The notes: generated from the letters alone by a model not told the origin. Positions 31,720-53,316 are shown, counted from the first letter of the stretch. The stretch: DNA of 64,000 bases from Euglena gracilis (GCA_039621445.1 CP154954.1:62168898-62232897), one strand, 5' to 3'. Numbers and translations are program-made.

Positions 31720-33330
31720 AATTGTATGGAAGTAATAAAATTGATGCAATTAATTGTGTTGATGAATTCAAGAGAGAATGCCTGTTTGGGTTGCGGTTGG
31801 AGTTTGGGTGGGGAAACACTGCTGGCTGACCATTTTTTGGATTTTGCATTGCTGAGAATTTTTGGATAGGAGTGTATTCACGCGGACTGCTTTCTTTCAT
31901 GTGACAGATTTTGCTAAATTCTTGGCTTCATTTCTTTCTTATTGGCATGTGGCAAGTACTCTCTGCAAGCAAACGTGTGCCCCTGACCTTGAGTTCCTCT
32001 CGCGATCAGAGTAGTGTTTTATTGTAGCTTCTGACCTTGTTACTGATGGTGTATGCTGGCTGAAAGTTGTCATCTTCTGGTTGTTTGGGAAGACGGGCAG
32101 GTGGAAAGGGGCAGATTCAGGGTGGTCAAGGGATGGGAAAGTTTTTTTTCTTTCTTAAGGACCCCCCCCCTTTGGGCCAAAGGGCTGACCCTCCACCTTC
32201 CAATGAAAATGAATTAGGCTGAAAAATCATATTTCTGTGGAGGAATTAAAAAAAGTGTGGTTGTGTTCCCTCCTGAACCTTCCCCAAGGTGTTAGCGGGG
32301 TGTTAGCGGGGGGGTGGGGGGTGAGTCAGGACCCTCAGCAGAAGCAAAGCCGGTGGGGCTTGATCAGGGTCGAAATTCAAAGGGTCGAAAAATACGTTTT
32401 TTTGATGATTTGGATGGATGGGCAATGGTCCAAGGATGTGAGGAATTAATTCCCGATGTCGACTTGTTCTTGCTGAAAAATGCCAAATTTCTTTGCCCAT
32501 TTTCCTGTGGATTTTTCATTGACTGTGGGGGGGGGGCGGAGTTCTTTTGGAAAAAAAATATTTAAGGACCGCCCTGGGCAGAACTGGATGTGTTAACAGG
32601 CACCCAGGGCTTCCCGAAACCCCCATGAGTGGTGGCAGGGTTTCCGCGTCTGCGGTGCTTCACAACAATCAGGCGAAGGGCGCCGGAGGTCAAGACGACC
32701 CAAAACGGCCACGGCGGGCGGTCGTTTTGGCGCGTGGAATCGGCCGATCGGAGCCAACAATGACGTTTTCTGGGCGTTCGTCACGGATTTGGTTTTTTGC
32801 GCCTCCCGCCTCCCCCCCCATCTTTTCCCGTTCCTCGAGGCGACAAAATTCGGTCAAAAATTTTCCGTTGGCGCCGAAGGAGTTTTTCCTTGCAAAGTGC
32901 TCTGGTGGGTGGGGGCCGAACCAATCATTCATTATCCTCCGCGTAACCCCACCCACCAGAGGGATGGGTTGGTGGGTTTTTGAGGGTGGGTTGGTGGGTT
33001 TGGGCCCCTGGACCCCTCCCCCCCAGGGGTGGGGTGCACCATGCATCATCCCAACCCAGCCGGAGGATGGGTTGGCTGGAAAGAATTAGGGGATTTTGGT
33101 CGATTTTGGGTGGTTTTGGGTCGGGTGGGTGGACCAGGGGGGGTTGTGAAACTAAGGGGGGGGGTTGTGGTTGGGTTGGTTTTCAAAAAGAAAGTGGGCG
33201 GGTGGATTTTGGCCTGGAAAAAAGCCCCCCCCCCCCCCCGAGGTCAGTAATTGAATCCATTGCCCCCCCCCCCCGCAACTTCCCTGGTGGGGGTTGGGGC
33301 GATACCCCTCCTTACCGCCCACCAGGTTTT
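31720..33330. other. intron-like stretch, no clear exon
   Basis: It contains T runs, a G-run block at 32285-32330, a GC-rich part at 32620-32800 that is open on both strands, and GGTGGGTT repeats (32930-33010). The - strand of 32690-33049 reads protein-like in part (EFCRLEEREKMGGEAGG) but has no supporting splice sites. Confidence 0.35.
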
Positions 33331-33339
33331 CCTGTACAG

Positions 33340-33399
33340 CCTGCCTTCCCGAGATACGCCAAAAATGACAGGTGGGCCCAAGCAATTGCAGACCTGAAA
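33340..33399 (+). CDS. candidate exon
   Basis: The acceptor TTTTCCTGTACAG and donor AAA|GTGTGG bound 20 codons, PAFPRYAKNDRWAQAIADLK, phase 0 to 0. The frame stays open downstream to TGA near 33565. Confidence 0.45.
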
Positions 33400-33705
33400 G
33401 TGTGGGTTTCATCTTCGTCGCAAGCGCACACCTGCCCCATCCTCCGCATCTTTGGCATTTTGGCTCAAGCTGAGCTTTGGTGTGGTCCGCCCTGCCCAGG
33501 CTTTGCCGAAGTCCCTGACCCCATTTCCACCATGGAACCGCCTTTCCAATGCACAACAGTCTTCTGAAGTGTGATTTCACTGAAATGCCTAGTTGTCTTC
33601 TCATCAGCTTGTGTTGGGGACGGGGGCTCCTGTGGAGGGTGCTTGGGGTTCTTGGCCAAACCCTGCCATTTCCCGCCACGATTCCCCCGACCCGACTTGC
33701 CACAG

Positions 33706-33880
33706 TGCTGCCAGCAACTATCCTATCGCCCTGCAGCCACTCCCCAGCACCCCTCCTGCAGCCATTCGCGTCTCCTCCGACCAGCGTGCTGGAGGATGGT
33801 TCTACCGCCAAAGGGGACGAGTGTGGCCCAGTGGCATTGCTGTTTGTTTCAATGCAGCCCAGTTCTGTGACTCAAATTGA
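33706..33880 (+). CDS. candidate exon, frame undecided
   Basis: GACTTGCCACAG precedes a GC-rich stretch open in three frames. One reading gives PLLQPFASPPTSVLEDGSTA and continues to a stop near 33888. It could be the disordered part of the same gene as the neighbouring exons. Confidence 0.3.
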
Positions 33881-34399
33881 GTTGGTGTGATGCAGCTTTT
33901 CTTTTTCCGCCATTCCATTACCCCCTGAATGGCCAACCTCAAGGTTGCAGCCTTTTTTTTAACGGAACGCGAATGCCATACCGTGTACGGCCCTCCCCTG
34001 GCACCCGGCTGGCTGCCCCCCCCCCCCCCCCTGTCCTCGCCCTGCCGTTAATCCCACGGTGCATGTACCCCGCCATCCTCCCGAGCTCCCGAGGGGACCA
34101 CCAACGTGTAAATTCCTGCCCAGCTCACCACCCTCCCCCCTCACCACATACTCCCTTCGGACCACCCCGCCCCCCCCCCCCCTTCCCCTGGGACCTTTTT
34201 TCATTCAATTCTTTGCTGTTTTTCTTTTTCGGCGAGTATCCGAAGCGAGGTGTCGAGCAACCCCATTTTGTTCGATTGGGGAGTAGGAAGTGTCATTGTT
34301 GGAAAAGTGGAAAGGTTTGCCAACAATCACCCATTTGCCACCGATTTCATTTTTCCTCCCAGCCCCACCCCACTGGCTTACTGACCCCACATTTTGAAG

Positions 34400-34552
34400 G
34401 ATGAAGCAGCGAAACTGGAACCTGAGCCAAGAGGCTTCAAAGGACTCCGGTTGAATCCCAGCTCCACCCAGGGGATGCTGACGCACGGAGTGTGGCACAC
34501 TGTGCTCACCATTGTGTGTTTCAGGCATAGTTGGGGGGAAACTCTTGAATAA
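34400..34552 (+). CDS. candidate exon, unknown
   Basis: After CCACATTTTGAAG the frame reads DEAAKLEPEPRGFKGLRLNP and on to TAA at 34550. Composition is protein-like. A - strand frame over the same bases (34205-34573) is also open, so the strand is not certain. Confidence 0.35.
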   Translation, partial: DEAAKLEPEPRGFKGLRLNPSSTQGMLTHGVWHTVLTIVCFRHSWGETLE

Positions 34553-35410
34553 AAGCGGAATTTCCTCATTCAATTCAGTTCAATTCGCCCAAGAAGCAGA
34601 GTTGCTTTTGTTCCTGTGGAAAACAAGAAACATTTTTTGCTGTTTTAGATGATTAAGCATTTGCATTTGGTTATCTTTTTCCAGGGATTTGCCAAAAGTT
34701 ATTGTTTAGTTGTGCCCCATTGCCTGTTTTGAGAAGGAACAAAGTGACTGGTTGGTTTGCATCTGGACTCAAATGTCTAAAATTGTCTAAAATTGACCCA
34801 CCTGGTTCCGAAGGTGGTTTTTTTGTATAAAAAAGGTGTGTTAAAAAAGCAGCACCTTTTGAAAGACAAAAATGGTCGAAATCTGTCAGTTTTCACCCAT
34901 ATTTGTCAAGTGGGTGGAGACCACCTACCGGGGTTTGTATAGCAGCCTTGGGGGCAAGCACTTTGGATGATGCAGGGCAATGCAGGATTTTTTTTTGGCC
35001 AATGTTGGATATTTTTTGGCCATTTTGTCCACTCTCACCCCATTTTTTTTGGCTATTTTTGGCTTCTTTTGCCCTTTTTTTGAGCCATTTTTGATCATTT
35101 TTTTGGTTGCCATTGGCAAATTGCCTTCCATTGGCCACCGTTGGTCATTTTTGGCAATTTTGGCCATTCTTGGCTGCTTTTGGTTGCTTGGTTGCTTTTG
35201 CCTCTATAATGGCAAAAAAAAAATGGGCCAAACGTGGTAGCCAGACAGTGCCCCAAAAAATAGTTGCCAAAGCGGCAAAAGCACCCAAAAAGCCATCCAA
35301 AATGGCCAAGAAGTGACCAAAAATGGGTCAAAAACCTGAGAAGCACCTTTGGGGACCAAACCGATGCAGGGCGGTGGGAGCCATGGGTGGGTGTTCATTG
35401 GTGCTTGCAG

Positions 35411-35533
35411 GGGTGGGGGCAAAACTGCCTCTCTGGTGTTTGAAAGGTTGAGGTTACCAGAGAATTTCTGCAGCCGGAGGGACCCCAGATGGCTGGATCC
35501 CTCCGAAGTCCTCAATAAATTCGCCGGACAATG
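35411..35533 (+). CDS. candidate exon, unknown conserved-looking protein
   Basis: The acceptor TGGTGCTTGCAG is followed by GGGKTASLVFERLRLPENFC and DPRWLDPSEVLNKFAGQ. A donor at ATG|GTTGTG leaves phase 2, matched by the next exon. Unspliced, it ends at TAA 35556. Order, composition and phase support a true exon. No domain is recognised. Confidence 0.5.
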
Positions 35534-35622
35534 GTTGTGTGGTGGCGAACCAGCATAACAGCCCATCCACCATCGGCAGCAGGATTTGCTGTGCGCTTTC
35601 TCTTCCTTCTTGCATGGTGCAG

Positions 35623-35671
35623 GCACGCATATGAATGGCAAATCAAGCCTGTCTTCTCCTCTGCTGAGCAG
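35623..35671 (+). CDS. candidate exon
   Basis: The acceptor TTGCATGGTGCAG and donor CAG|GTCTCT bound a phase-2 exon reading HAYEWQIKPVFSSAEQ. Joined to 35533 the split codon becomes Trp. Confidence 0.5.
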
Positions 35672-35734
35672 GTCTCTGTCTCCGCTCACACCTTTTTTGG
35701 CCATGACGAGTGTCGCCTTTTGATTTTTGTTCAG

Positions 35735-35755
35735 TCCTCAGAAACAAAGTCGCAG
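35735..35755 (+). CDS. candidate 21-nt micro-exon
   Basis: The acceptor TTGATTTTTGTTCAG and donor CAG|GTGAAA bound seven codons (SSETKSQ), phase 0 to 0, following 35671 in phase. Confidence 0.4.
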
Positions 35756-36506
35756 GTGAAACCATCTCGATGGAAAAAACTTTTTTTTGTATATTGTGGT
35801 CCTTGGAATTTTGTTGTGGATTGTTGGGGTGGGAGTTTCTACAATCTAGACATCATTTGAAGCCAGTCCCCAAGGAAAGAATTACCGTTGGGTGGGGGTA
35901 AATGGGTTTTTGTATTATTTAGCAACCCCCAAATTTCAAGCTTCCCCATTGGAAGGCCCCCAAGGAGTTGGTTTGAACAACCAATTTGAAGCTCGTCACA
36001 AATCATGAAAGAAGTGTATTTCAAAAACCAGACAGTGGACAATTTCTTTAAAAAAACCCCAGCCCCAAAAGTATAAGATAGAGAAACAGAGCTTGGAAAT
36101 GCCCCCAAGCCCGCCAAGGGACAAAGAAAGAAATTGATTTTTTTTTGTTAATTTGCATCTTTTTGGGGCATTTTTTTTCAGCTTGGTTTTTGGCGCTCAG
36201 TTCTACCCTGCAGGGTCGGGATAGTTCCAGGAGATCTGGAGGGGGGGGGTCAGCAAGCAGCTTTTTTCCCAACCAGCCCAATTCCAGCCTCTGAGCTGGG
36301 GGATCACCCAGCGAGCCCAGCCCCTACTCCCCAAGGCAGCCAGCCAGCCAACTAACAGCTTCTTTCTACCCAGAGCCCGCCTTCCCCCTACCCCCCCCCC
36401 CCGGGTCCAACCACCAAAACATGATTTATAACCGGCAGCCTCTCACTATCCAGCCCCCCTGGGGGAGGGGGGGGCTGATAGTGGGAGGCTGCCTTGTAAC
36501 CCCCAG

Positions 36507-36574
36507 AGGGGAAAATGATGAAGAAGCAAGAGACAAAAATGCGCCAAAAATCACACTGCGTGCCAAGAAAACAG
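36507..36574 (+). CDS. candidate exon, charged
   Basis: After TAACCCCCAG the frame reads GENDEEARDKNAPKITLRAK and ends at ACAG|GTGTGA in phase 1. A second AG two bases on could also be the acceptor. The next exon (37121) accepts phase 1. Confidence 0.5.
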
Positions 36575-37120
36575 GTGTGATGGGCAAGCCAATTTATGAG
36601 GTTTTGGCAAAGCCACACACAATTTTCCAAAATACCTTGTTTTACCCCCCCCTGGTGCAAAAATAGGTGGTGCAAAAATAGGGGGCTTTATTGGATCCTT
36701 TCCGGTAACGAACTGCGCCATGATATACCCCCCCCCATTTAACCCCCCCCCCTCGGGGCGGACCACCAAACAGATCCTATACCCTCAGGGGGTTATAAAT
36801 GGGGGGAGTTTTTTTTTTCAAGGACGGTCCAAAGGGCCGTCTGGACATCAAAGCGACGTCCAAAATATAAAAAAGTGGAAAATGCATTTTTTTCCCGTAG
36901 ATACACAATGTTCCAGCAATTTCAAAAAGCATCCCCCCCCCCAGAGTTGGCTTGCTATTCCGAGATTTAACAACTTCAGTTTTGCTTGGTTGGGGAAGAA
37001 TTTTTGTCAGGATGATTTTTTCAGTTTTTTTTTTCACAGTTTTAAAAACGTCTTTTTAGGGCATTTTGGCCAAAAATGTAAAGCATTTTTTTTTTTCAAG
37101 GATTGCGAAAGATTTTTAAG

Positions 37121-37188
37121 CCGCCTTGAAAATAATGCTTGGTGCCGAAACAATCCTGCCAATGAATGGTGCAGAACCGTTCTATCTT
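37121..37188 (+). CDS. candidate exon
   Basis: After AAAGATTTTTAAG, phase 1 gives ALKIMLGAETILPMNGAEPF and ends at CTT|GTCCCC in phase 0. The intron to the next exon would be 32 nt. Unspliced, the frame stays open as a less protein-like tail. Confidence 0.45.
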
Positions 37189-37220
37189 GTCCCCCTGGCT
37201 GATGGCAGTGGGTGGCACAG

Positions 37221-37412
37221 CCAAACGGTGTGGTGCCACACACCAGCGTGGAGGTCTTCAGCAATGCCTCCTTCGTCTCTGTGGACCGGAACCCACAACT
37301 CTACTACAGCGTCCCCAGTGATGATGAGCATGCATCCAATGGGGCTGGCTTTCCTCGCCCGTCTCATTTCCCTGCCACTGAGTCCTGGATGGCCCCGGTG
37401 CGAGAGCAGTGA
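37221..37412 (+). CDS. terminal exon of unknown gene
   Basis: GGGTGGCACAG is followed by PNGVVPHTSVEVFSNASFVS, DRNPQLYYSVPSDDEHASNG and a Pro-rich tail to TGA at 37410. The sequence is clearly protein-like, with no repeats. With the exons at 29.5-36.6 kb it could form one gene. The function is unknown. Confidence 0.55.
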   Translation, partial: PNGVVPHTSVEVFSNASFVSVDRNPQLYYSVPSDDEHASNGAGFPRPSHFPATESWMAPVREQ

Positions 37413-37419
37413 GATGCGT

Positions 37420-39202
37420 GGGAGGGGGAAGCAGGGCAGGAGGTAAAATTGTGAGCATATTTCCCTGGAATTTCTCCATTCCTCCCCCAGCAATGTCCCC
37501 AGTGCCGTGTCGCAAGCAGGTGTTTACCTGTTTTCTTCCTATTGGGCGATGATGCCCTCCAGGTTTGCATTGCCAGTCCACCAATCGCATTATCACATCC
37601 ACGAAAGTTTCTGAGCTTACCCTGTAACCTTTCCCGTTGGGGGACCCCACATAGGGCAGGGGGGAAATTGACATCCACAATTTTTCCGCAATTTTCCCAC
37701 AATTTTTTCCCCTTGCTGCAATTTTTCCGCATGAACCTGAAATAGAAAGCAAAATTTCGGCCATTCTTTGAACGCTTTCACAAGAGAGCCCATGTGCTTC
37801 TTTTTGTTATCCAGTTATCCACACAATAATGATTACGCATAATTTTGGGAAATTTGTGTGTGTAAATTTCAAAATTTGACAAAAATTTGGCTTTTTGTGG
37901 CCTATTTTTTTTTTAAAAGGTTTCCCCCAATTTCTGTTGGGAAATAATTCCAACTTAGAAAAATTCACCTGATTTCACCTGAGACCAAAATTTTCGGCAA
38001 TTTTTTGCCGGTTTTATATTTCTCACCCAAAAAATTCCATATTTCCAGAATCAGCATGTTCCCAAATTCCCAAAATTACAAAAAGCAGGGCTTTGGACCT
38101 TTTTTGTTGGGAAAAATGTGAATAACGGCTCACAATTTGCACCTATTTTGCAAAATGACTAAATTTTTGAAATTTTTCTGAATCCCCTCCAGCAGAAGTG
38201 TAAAAGTTCCCAAAACCACAATTTCCGCAATTTTCCGCAATTTTCCGCAATTTTCCACAATTTCTGCAATTTTTCCACATTTTCCCCACAATTTTTCCGA
38301 ACGCCTCTGACATCAATTCCCCCTTGTATTGGGTGGATTTAATTTGCCCCCTAACCCCACAAAAAACTGGGCCTGAAGGGTCGGGTTATGTTGTGTTGGG
38401 GGGGGGGGCAAAAAGCAGCCCAAAATTGGGTATCCCGAAATACTGAATTTCAGGTGCGTGCAAATTTCTGTAGGGAATATTTCACCTCACCCAGGAAACA
38501 GGAAATTATATAATGCACTCACTGCCTTTTTTTTTGCTACAAGGATGCTTATTTCAAAAATGCTGAATCAAAATGGTCTTTATTTCTTGTGGGAATTCAT
38601 CAAATGTTTTCTACCCTCCCCCTGCACCTCTGTATTGTTGAATCATCATCAGATCATTGTTTAATACATTCTGTCATGATTTGCGGCAGACAAAATTTTT
38701 GGTAAGTTTTACCATAATTTTCTGATCATACTTTTTGACCGTTGTCAGCTTCCCACATCTTCTCCATGAAGCCTCAGCCCAAACTGAATAAAAATGACTG
38801 GAGAATGGTGTAAAATGCCCAAGATTCACAAGAAAATGCCAGGAATGATCTTTTGAGGTCACCATTTATGGCATGAAAAGAGCCTGAATTTGTTCATTTT
38901 CCTCAATGATAAGCAGGGAAAAAATCTGCTCCACATGTGGCAAAGCAACACAAAGCAAAATAGATATTTCAGAATCAAAGTTTTACAAGAATATTTTTAC
39001 CGCATTTTTCAACGTAAGTTTTGTCTCCCTTAATTTTTGTCCACCCTGCACAGTGTGTTAATCTCAGGCCTTTTGCAATCAGAACGTGCGGGCAGCAAAA
39101 TCTTCTGGATCGATGTCCCTCCCCCCCCCTATTTTGTGTGTGATTGGTCCACGTGTTTGCGTGGGTGTGTGGGTGTGTGGGTTGTATTGCGGATTGTGTG
39201 TG

Positions 39203-39241
<39 letters not shown>

Positions 39242-39390
39242 TTGTGTGTTGTCTGCCTCGTGTGTATGCGCACGTGCGCGTGCATGTGCTTGTGTATGCA
39301 ATTTAAGCGCCACCTGTATCAAATGAATACCCATGTCAAAAAAACAACCTTTTTGGTCCACATATTTTGTCATTGTAGTATTCATTCGAC
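37420..39390. other. no clear gene; AATTTTTCCGCAA repeats and GT microsatellite
   Basis: Short CAATTTTCCGCAATTTTCCG units occur at 37675-37725 and 38218-38290; the word TTGACATC(C/A) lies beside both and again near 50030. A small Cys-containing frame at 37491-37561 (QCPQCRVAS) has plausible splice ends. A (GT)n tract spans 39196-39250. Confidence 0.35.
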
Positions 39391-39394
39391 TCAG

Positions 39395-39586
39395 AGGGGT
39401 GACTGGTCAATTGCTTTCAACAGTGTCCCTGGTCAGCGGGCTTTGTGCAATAGTGCAATGCTGCATGGAGAAGAGTTGGGGAAAGCACTCCTTAAGAACT
39501 CAAGAAGAATTCAGCCCTGGGGCAACCACCGTGAGGAGATGGTGCGGTGCTTCTCCGTGTGCCTCAGCCGTACGGCTGCTTCTTAA
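39395..39586 (+). CDS. candidate exon, unknown
   Basis: The acceptor ATTCATTCGACTCAG opens a frame RGDWSIAFNSVPGQRALCNS continuing GEELGKALLKNSRRIQPWGN to TAA at 39584, 63 codons. The sequence is protein-like. A donor ACC|GTGAGG inside would shorten it. Its gene is not identified. Confidence 0.45.
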   Translation, partial: RGDWSIAFNSVPGQRALCNSAMLHGEELGKALLKNSRRIQPWGNHREEMVRCFSVCLSRTAAS

Positions 39587-39726
39587 CCCTGCAGTTTGAT
39601 ACTTTTTTTTGAATGAGCAGCACCAGCATGGCAGTGTGGAAAATTTAATTAATTTGCATATAGTCAGAATACACCTGCCCCCAAATGGACGCCCTGATGA
39701 ACAGGGGGTGTCCGGACCATCTACGT

Positions 39727-40252
39727 CAGGGATTTCTTAAGCCGGAGGGGACCCCATCCCGGGGGGGGGGGTCCAGGCAGCCAGCAGCTCAAATCCAGCC
39801 AACAGCCCAAATCGGGGCTGGGAGCTCCCCCCGGGGGGGGGGGGGGTCGAGTGAAATAAAGTTGGGTCCAGCCCAGCCAAAGGCCAGGCCAGGCCAGCCG
39901 GCCGCAGGCTGGCAAGCCAACAACTGGGCTGCCCAACCTTATCCAGCTTATCCAGCCTTCATCTAGCTCCATCCATGGACCAGGCATGAGTCAGTAAGTA
40001 GTAGGCTGTTCCTCCAGTCCCGATTCAGCTTTGATCTGGCTCCATCCATCAAAATGTCGAAAATGGCAAAAATGTTTTAGAAAATTTTGTTTTTCATGGA
40101 CCCAGCCCAGCGCGGCCCCCTCCAGCCCCGACCCCCCCCTCCCCCCCTATCCCCCGGGGGGGGGGGTCCAGCCGGCAGCTCATTTCCTGCCAGCAGCTTT
40201 TTTACCAGCCGGAGGCTGGACCCCCCCTCCCTGGTCTTTAAGAAGTCCCCTG
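39727..40252. mobile_element. inverted-repeat element, CAGGGATTTCTTAAG ends
   Basis: The left end CAGGGATTTCTTAAG faces CTTTAAGAAGTCCCCTG at the right, about 526 bp. The flanking octamers ATCTACGT and GTCTACAT agree at six of eight positions, a possible target duplication. The interior has AGCCAGCAGCTCAAATCCAG and poly-C/G runs. A partial copy is at 55225-55590. Confidence 0.65.
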
Positions 40253-40319
40253 GTCTACATTGTCACCATAAACCTTTCACACAGATGTATCGAACCCCCA
40301 TGCCTGATGAGCGCCCCTC

Positions 40320-40420
40320 TGTTTGAGGTAATATGCAGTATGCATGTATGTATGCATGCATGTGTGCATGCATTCATGCATGTATGTGTGTATGTGTGCA
40401 TGTATGTATGTATGTATGTT
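40320..40420. repeat. TGCATGTATG microsatellite
   Basis: Purine-pyrimidine alternation of TGCATG and TATG units runs for about 90 bases. Confidence 0.8.
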
Positions 40421-40527
40421 TTATTTTTGTTAATTTATGTCTTTTTATTTTTTTTATTTTGTTTGATTTTTATTTTTTCAATTTGATTGTTCATCTTCCG
40501 CAAAGGGAGACCCCTGTCGCAAAGTAG

Positions 40528-40680
40528 CGATGCGACCCCTACACCCTGCTGCTGGCGGCGTTGGCGGTGCTCGCCAGCCTGCAGCTCCGCAGTCAGGCCG
40601 CAGGGGCGACGGAGGAGCTGGAGCTCAACACCCTGCACCACCCGATGCCCGCGGGCCCCTTCATAGGGCCGGTCCAGAAG
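40528..40680 (+). CDS. candidate exon, hydrophobic segment
   Basis: GTCGCAAAGTAG precedes and AAG|GTGCGT follows. It reads DPYTLLLAALAVLASLQLRS and then TLHHPMPAGPFIGPVQK, phase 0 out. The hydrophobic run could be a signal anchor. GC-rich exon composition contrasts with its flanks. No family is recognised. It may begin the gene that ends at 42415 or be upstream of the carrier. Confidence 0.5.
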
Positions 40681-40860
40681 GTGCGTCCGAGCATTCGCCC
40701 GCGAGCGCACACTGCACACAGAAGGCAGCGAAATGCGATTCAAATATTCAACAGCATCCTTATGAACAGAAGTCCGACGTTCAATGCAACCTTTCCTTCA
40801 ATGGGGCTCTGATGTGGCAACCATGAATTTGTTTGAGATTTTTGCAGGGGGCTGCTGCAG

Positions 40861-40963
40861 CCTGTCCGATTTCGTCCCAGCACAGCCACAGGGGGTGCTG
40901 GAAGCCCACCTTACCAGCCGCTCTTCCTGCAGTTTAACCGGAATGTTCTCGGCAAAAAAAGAA
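40861..40963 (+). CDS. candidate exon
   Basis: After GGGCTGCTGCAG, phase 0 gives PVRFRPSTATGGAGSPPYQP then LFLQFNRNVLGKK. It follows 40680 in phase. The right end is uncertain, since an A run then GTTTTT follows. Confidence 0.45.
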
Positions 40964-41545
40964 GTTTTTTTTTGTGAAAAAGAAGAAGATCAAAATGGTC
41001 AAAATGGTGGTTTTTTGGAAGTGTTTTTCGTGGGTATTTTCTGGCAGTTTTCCCATTTTGATTCCACAACCCAGTTCAGGTACAACCAGGGCCTGGCTGG
41101 AGGTTACATGTGTCAACGAAAAAAATGTATGGAATGCATGTAATGTATGGAATGGTATGGAAATTCCTGCCCATTGAGAGTTGATGGGACAGACAAAAAA
41201 CTTTCAGTGCATTGCATTTCCCCCCTTGAAAGTCCCATGCTTTCTGTCGGAAATAATTGTGCCCAACTCCCCCTCGAAAATTCCAGGATTTTAGTAAAAG
41301 TGCTCAATTCCTGAAAGTTCAATTTGATTTGATTTCCCCCCATACCCCAGAGGATTATGGTACTCCACCCAAACATCAAGCCAGGAATGAGGGTTAGATT
41401 TAACGAGTCTATCTATTTGGGAGGAACGCCTGCTTCAGAACTAACTGGAGGAATTTTTGAAGATGAGAATGTTTGCCGCTCCAAGTGGGGGGAACTGCAT
41501 CAGCCTTTAAGTGTATTCCCCCTGGTGTCGTTTTGTTCTTTGCAG

Positions 41546-41686
41546 GCAAAGAGCTCAGTCAGGGGCACCATGCCTCCGGCCCCCCTGGCGAGTACAACTC
41601 TCAGGCCCCAATTCTTTGAGATGGAGGAACAGGGATGGATTGCAAGTCCACTGGTTTTCCCCGCCAATTATGGCGTGGAGCTGGAC
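41546..41686 (+). CDS. candidate exon, 47 codons
   Basis: The acceptor TTTGTTCTTTGCAG and donor GAC|GTAAAG bound AKSSVRGTMPPAPLASTTLR followed by EEQGWIASPLVFPANYGVEL, phase 0 to 0. Clean ends and protein-like sequence. No domain is recognised. Confidence 0.55.
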
Positions 41687-41794
41687 GTAAAGTGCTGCAG
41701 CCAATTTTCTAAACTCCATTGCAATTTTTTTTTGTATTTTTTTTGTTCACTGTTTTGGTTTCAAAATTGAACCTCTTCAGTCAGGGTCAGCCAC

Positions 41795-42227
41795 CAGGGT
41801 TCGATATAAGGAGGGCGTACATGGTTTAGGTGGGGGGGGATGCCCCCCCGCGCCCCCCCCCCCCGGCCCGCAGGGGGGTCCGGACCCCCCCCCCACCTGC
41901 CAGGGGGGTCCGGACCGACCCTGGGGGGGGGTACCCGGGACCCCCCCAAAAAGGGTCAATTTTTTCCTCCGGCGCTTTGCGCCGAAATTTTTTTGCATTT
42001 TTGGCCAATTTTTGCCCAAAAAGTGCCCAAAATGGCACTTTTGGTCGATTTGGGGGGTCAAAAATTTTTCGGCCCGGCGCTTCGCGCCGGGCCGAAAACC
42101 GGTCACCCTGACCGCGCCACTGTTTAGGTGGGGGGGGGTGTCACCCCCCCACCCCCCCCCCCCCGGCCCGCGGGGGGGGGGGGGGCCGGACCACCCCCCC
42201 CCCCTCCTCTCCTTATATCGAACCCTG
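41795..42227. mobile_element. hAT-type MITE with exact 8-bp target duplication
   Basis: The ends are a 19-bp perfect inverted repeat, CAGGGTTCGATATAAGGAG. They are flanked on both sides by TCAGCCAC (41787-41794 and 42228-42235). Eight-base duplications and CAGGG ends are features of hAT transposons. The 433-bp interior is C/G runs and two GC hairpins (CCGGCGCTTTGCGCCG; GGCCCGGCGCTTCGCGCCGG). It has no transposase. Related copies are at 59346-59660 and 59995-60110. The exact duplication suggests a recent insertion, next to predicted exons. Confidence 0.85.
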
Positions 42228-42249
42228 TCAGCCACACTTTAAAATTCAG

Positions 42250-42415
42250 CCTGACACGGATGATTTTGGGTTCAGAGAAAATGACGGCATTTGATCCATT
42301 GGGCCAATATGCCGGATGGAAAGCTGTGGGTGCACCGGCCTCTCAGGAGTTCAAATGGTTTAGGGCGTACCTGCCAGATCCCTCCCAGGGAGTATGGCCA
42401 ACATTGCCTCTGTAA
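42250..42415 (+). CDS. candidate terminal exon, unknown
   Basis: After TTTAAAATTCAG or GATTTTGGGTTCAG (42275) one frame reads KMTAFDPLGQYAGWKAVGAP, then FKWFRAYLPDPSQGVWP and TAA at 42413. It looks like a protein end. The phase from 41686 (0) would give a different, shorter reading (PDTDDFGFREND), so the link is unresolved. The MITE lies just upstream. Confidence 0.45.
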
Positions 42416-42555
42416 TTGGCCAAGGCACTCTTGCGCCAAAGGTGCCGAAGCCCACAAAGGTCCCATTTTGGGGGCAAATATCGGGGGGGGGCAATGGCTG
42501 CAGGCACTCCAGGGCATTCTGAGCCCCCCCCCCCCGGGTTGATCGACAATTCCAG

Positions 42556-53027
<10,472 letters not shown>

Positions 53028-53316
53028 TGCAGGCGTCCCATTCCCCTTGGCCACACCATTGGTGGATGCCAAGGTGGATGGTCGACGCCCCTGCAAGGAA
53101 TGGGCACACAAGCAGCTCGGGATGTCAACACCACCGCCTCCCATCTCAAGTGCAAGAAAAGGTGGTGTCGTCGTCTATGGTGGGGAATTCATTGACAGGA
53201 GCATTTGGCATTCATAAAGTTGGTTCAGACAAAATTGGGCGGTAATACAAAGCCCAAGGTGTTTTCAGTCTGTTTTGAGAAAACCACCCAAAGTTTTGCG
53301 CAATTTCAACACCCCC

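Noticed and set aside
37258-37764. 168-codon - strand frame
   Set aside because: It overlaps the + strand terminal exon at 37221-37412, which has better composition and splice context. The - frame is Gly/Pro/His-rich and lacks signals.
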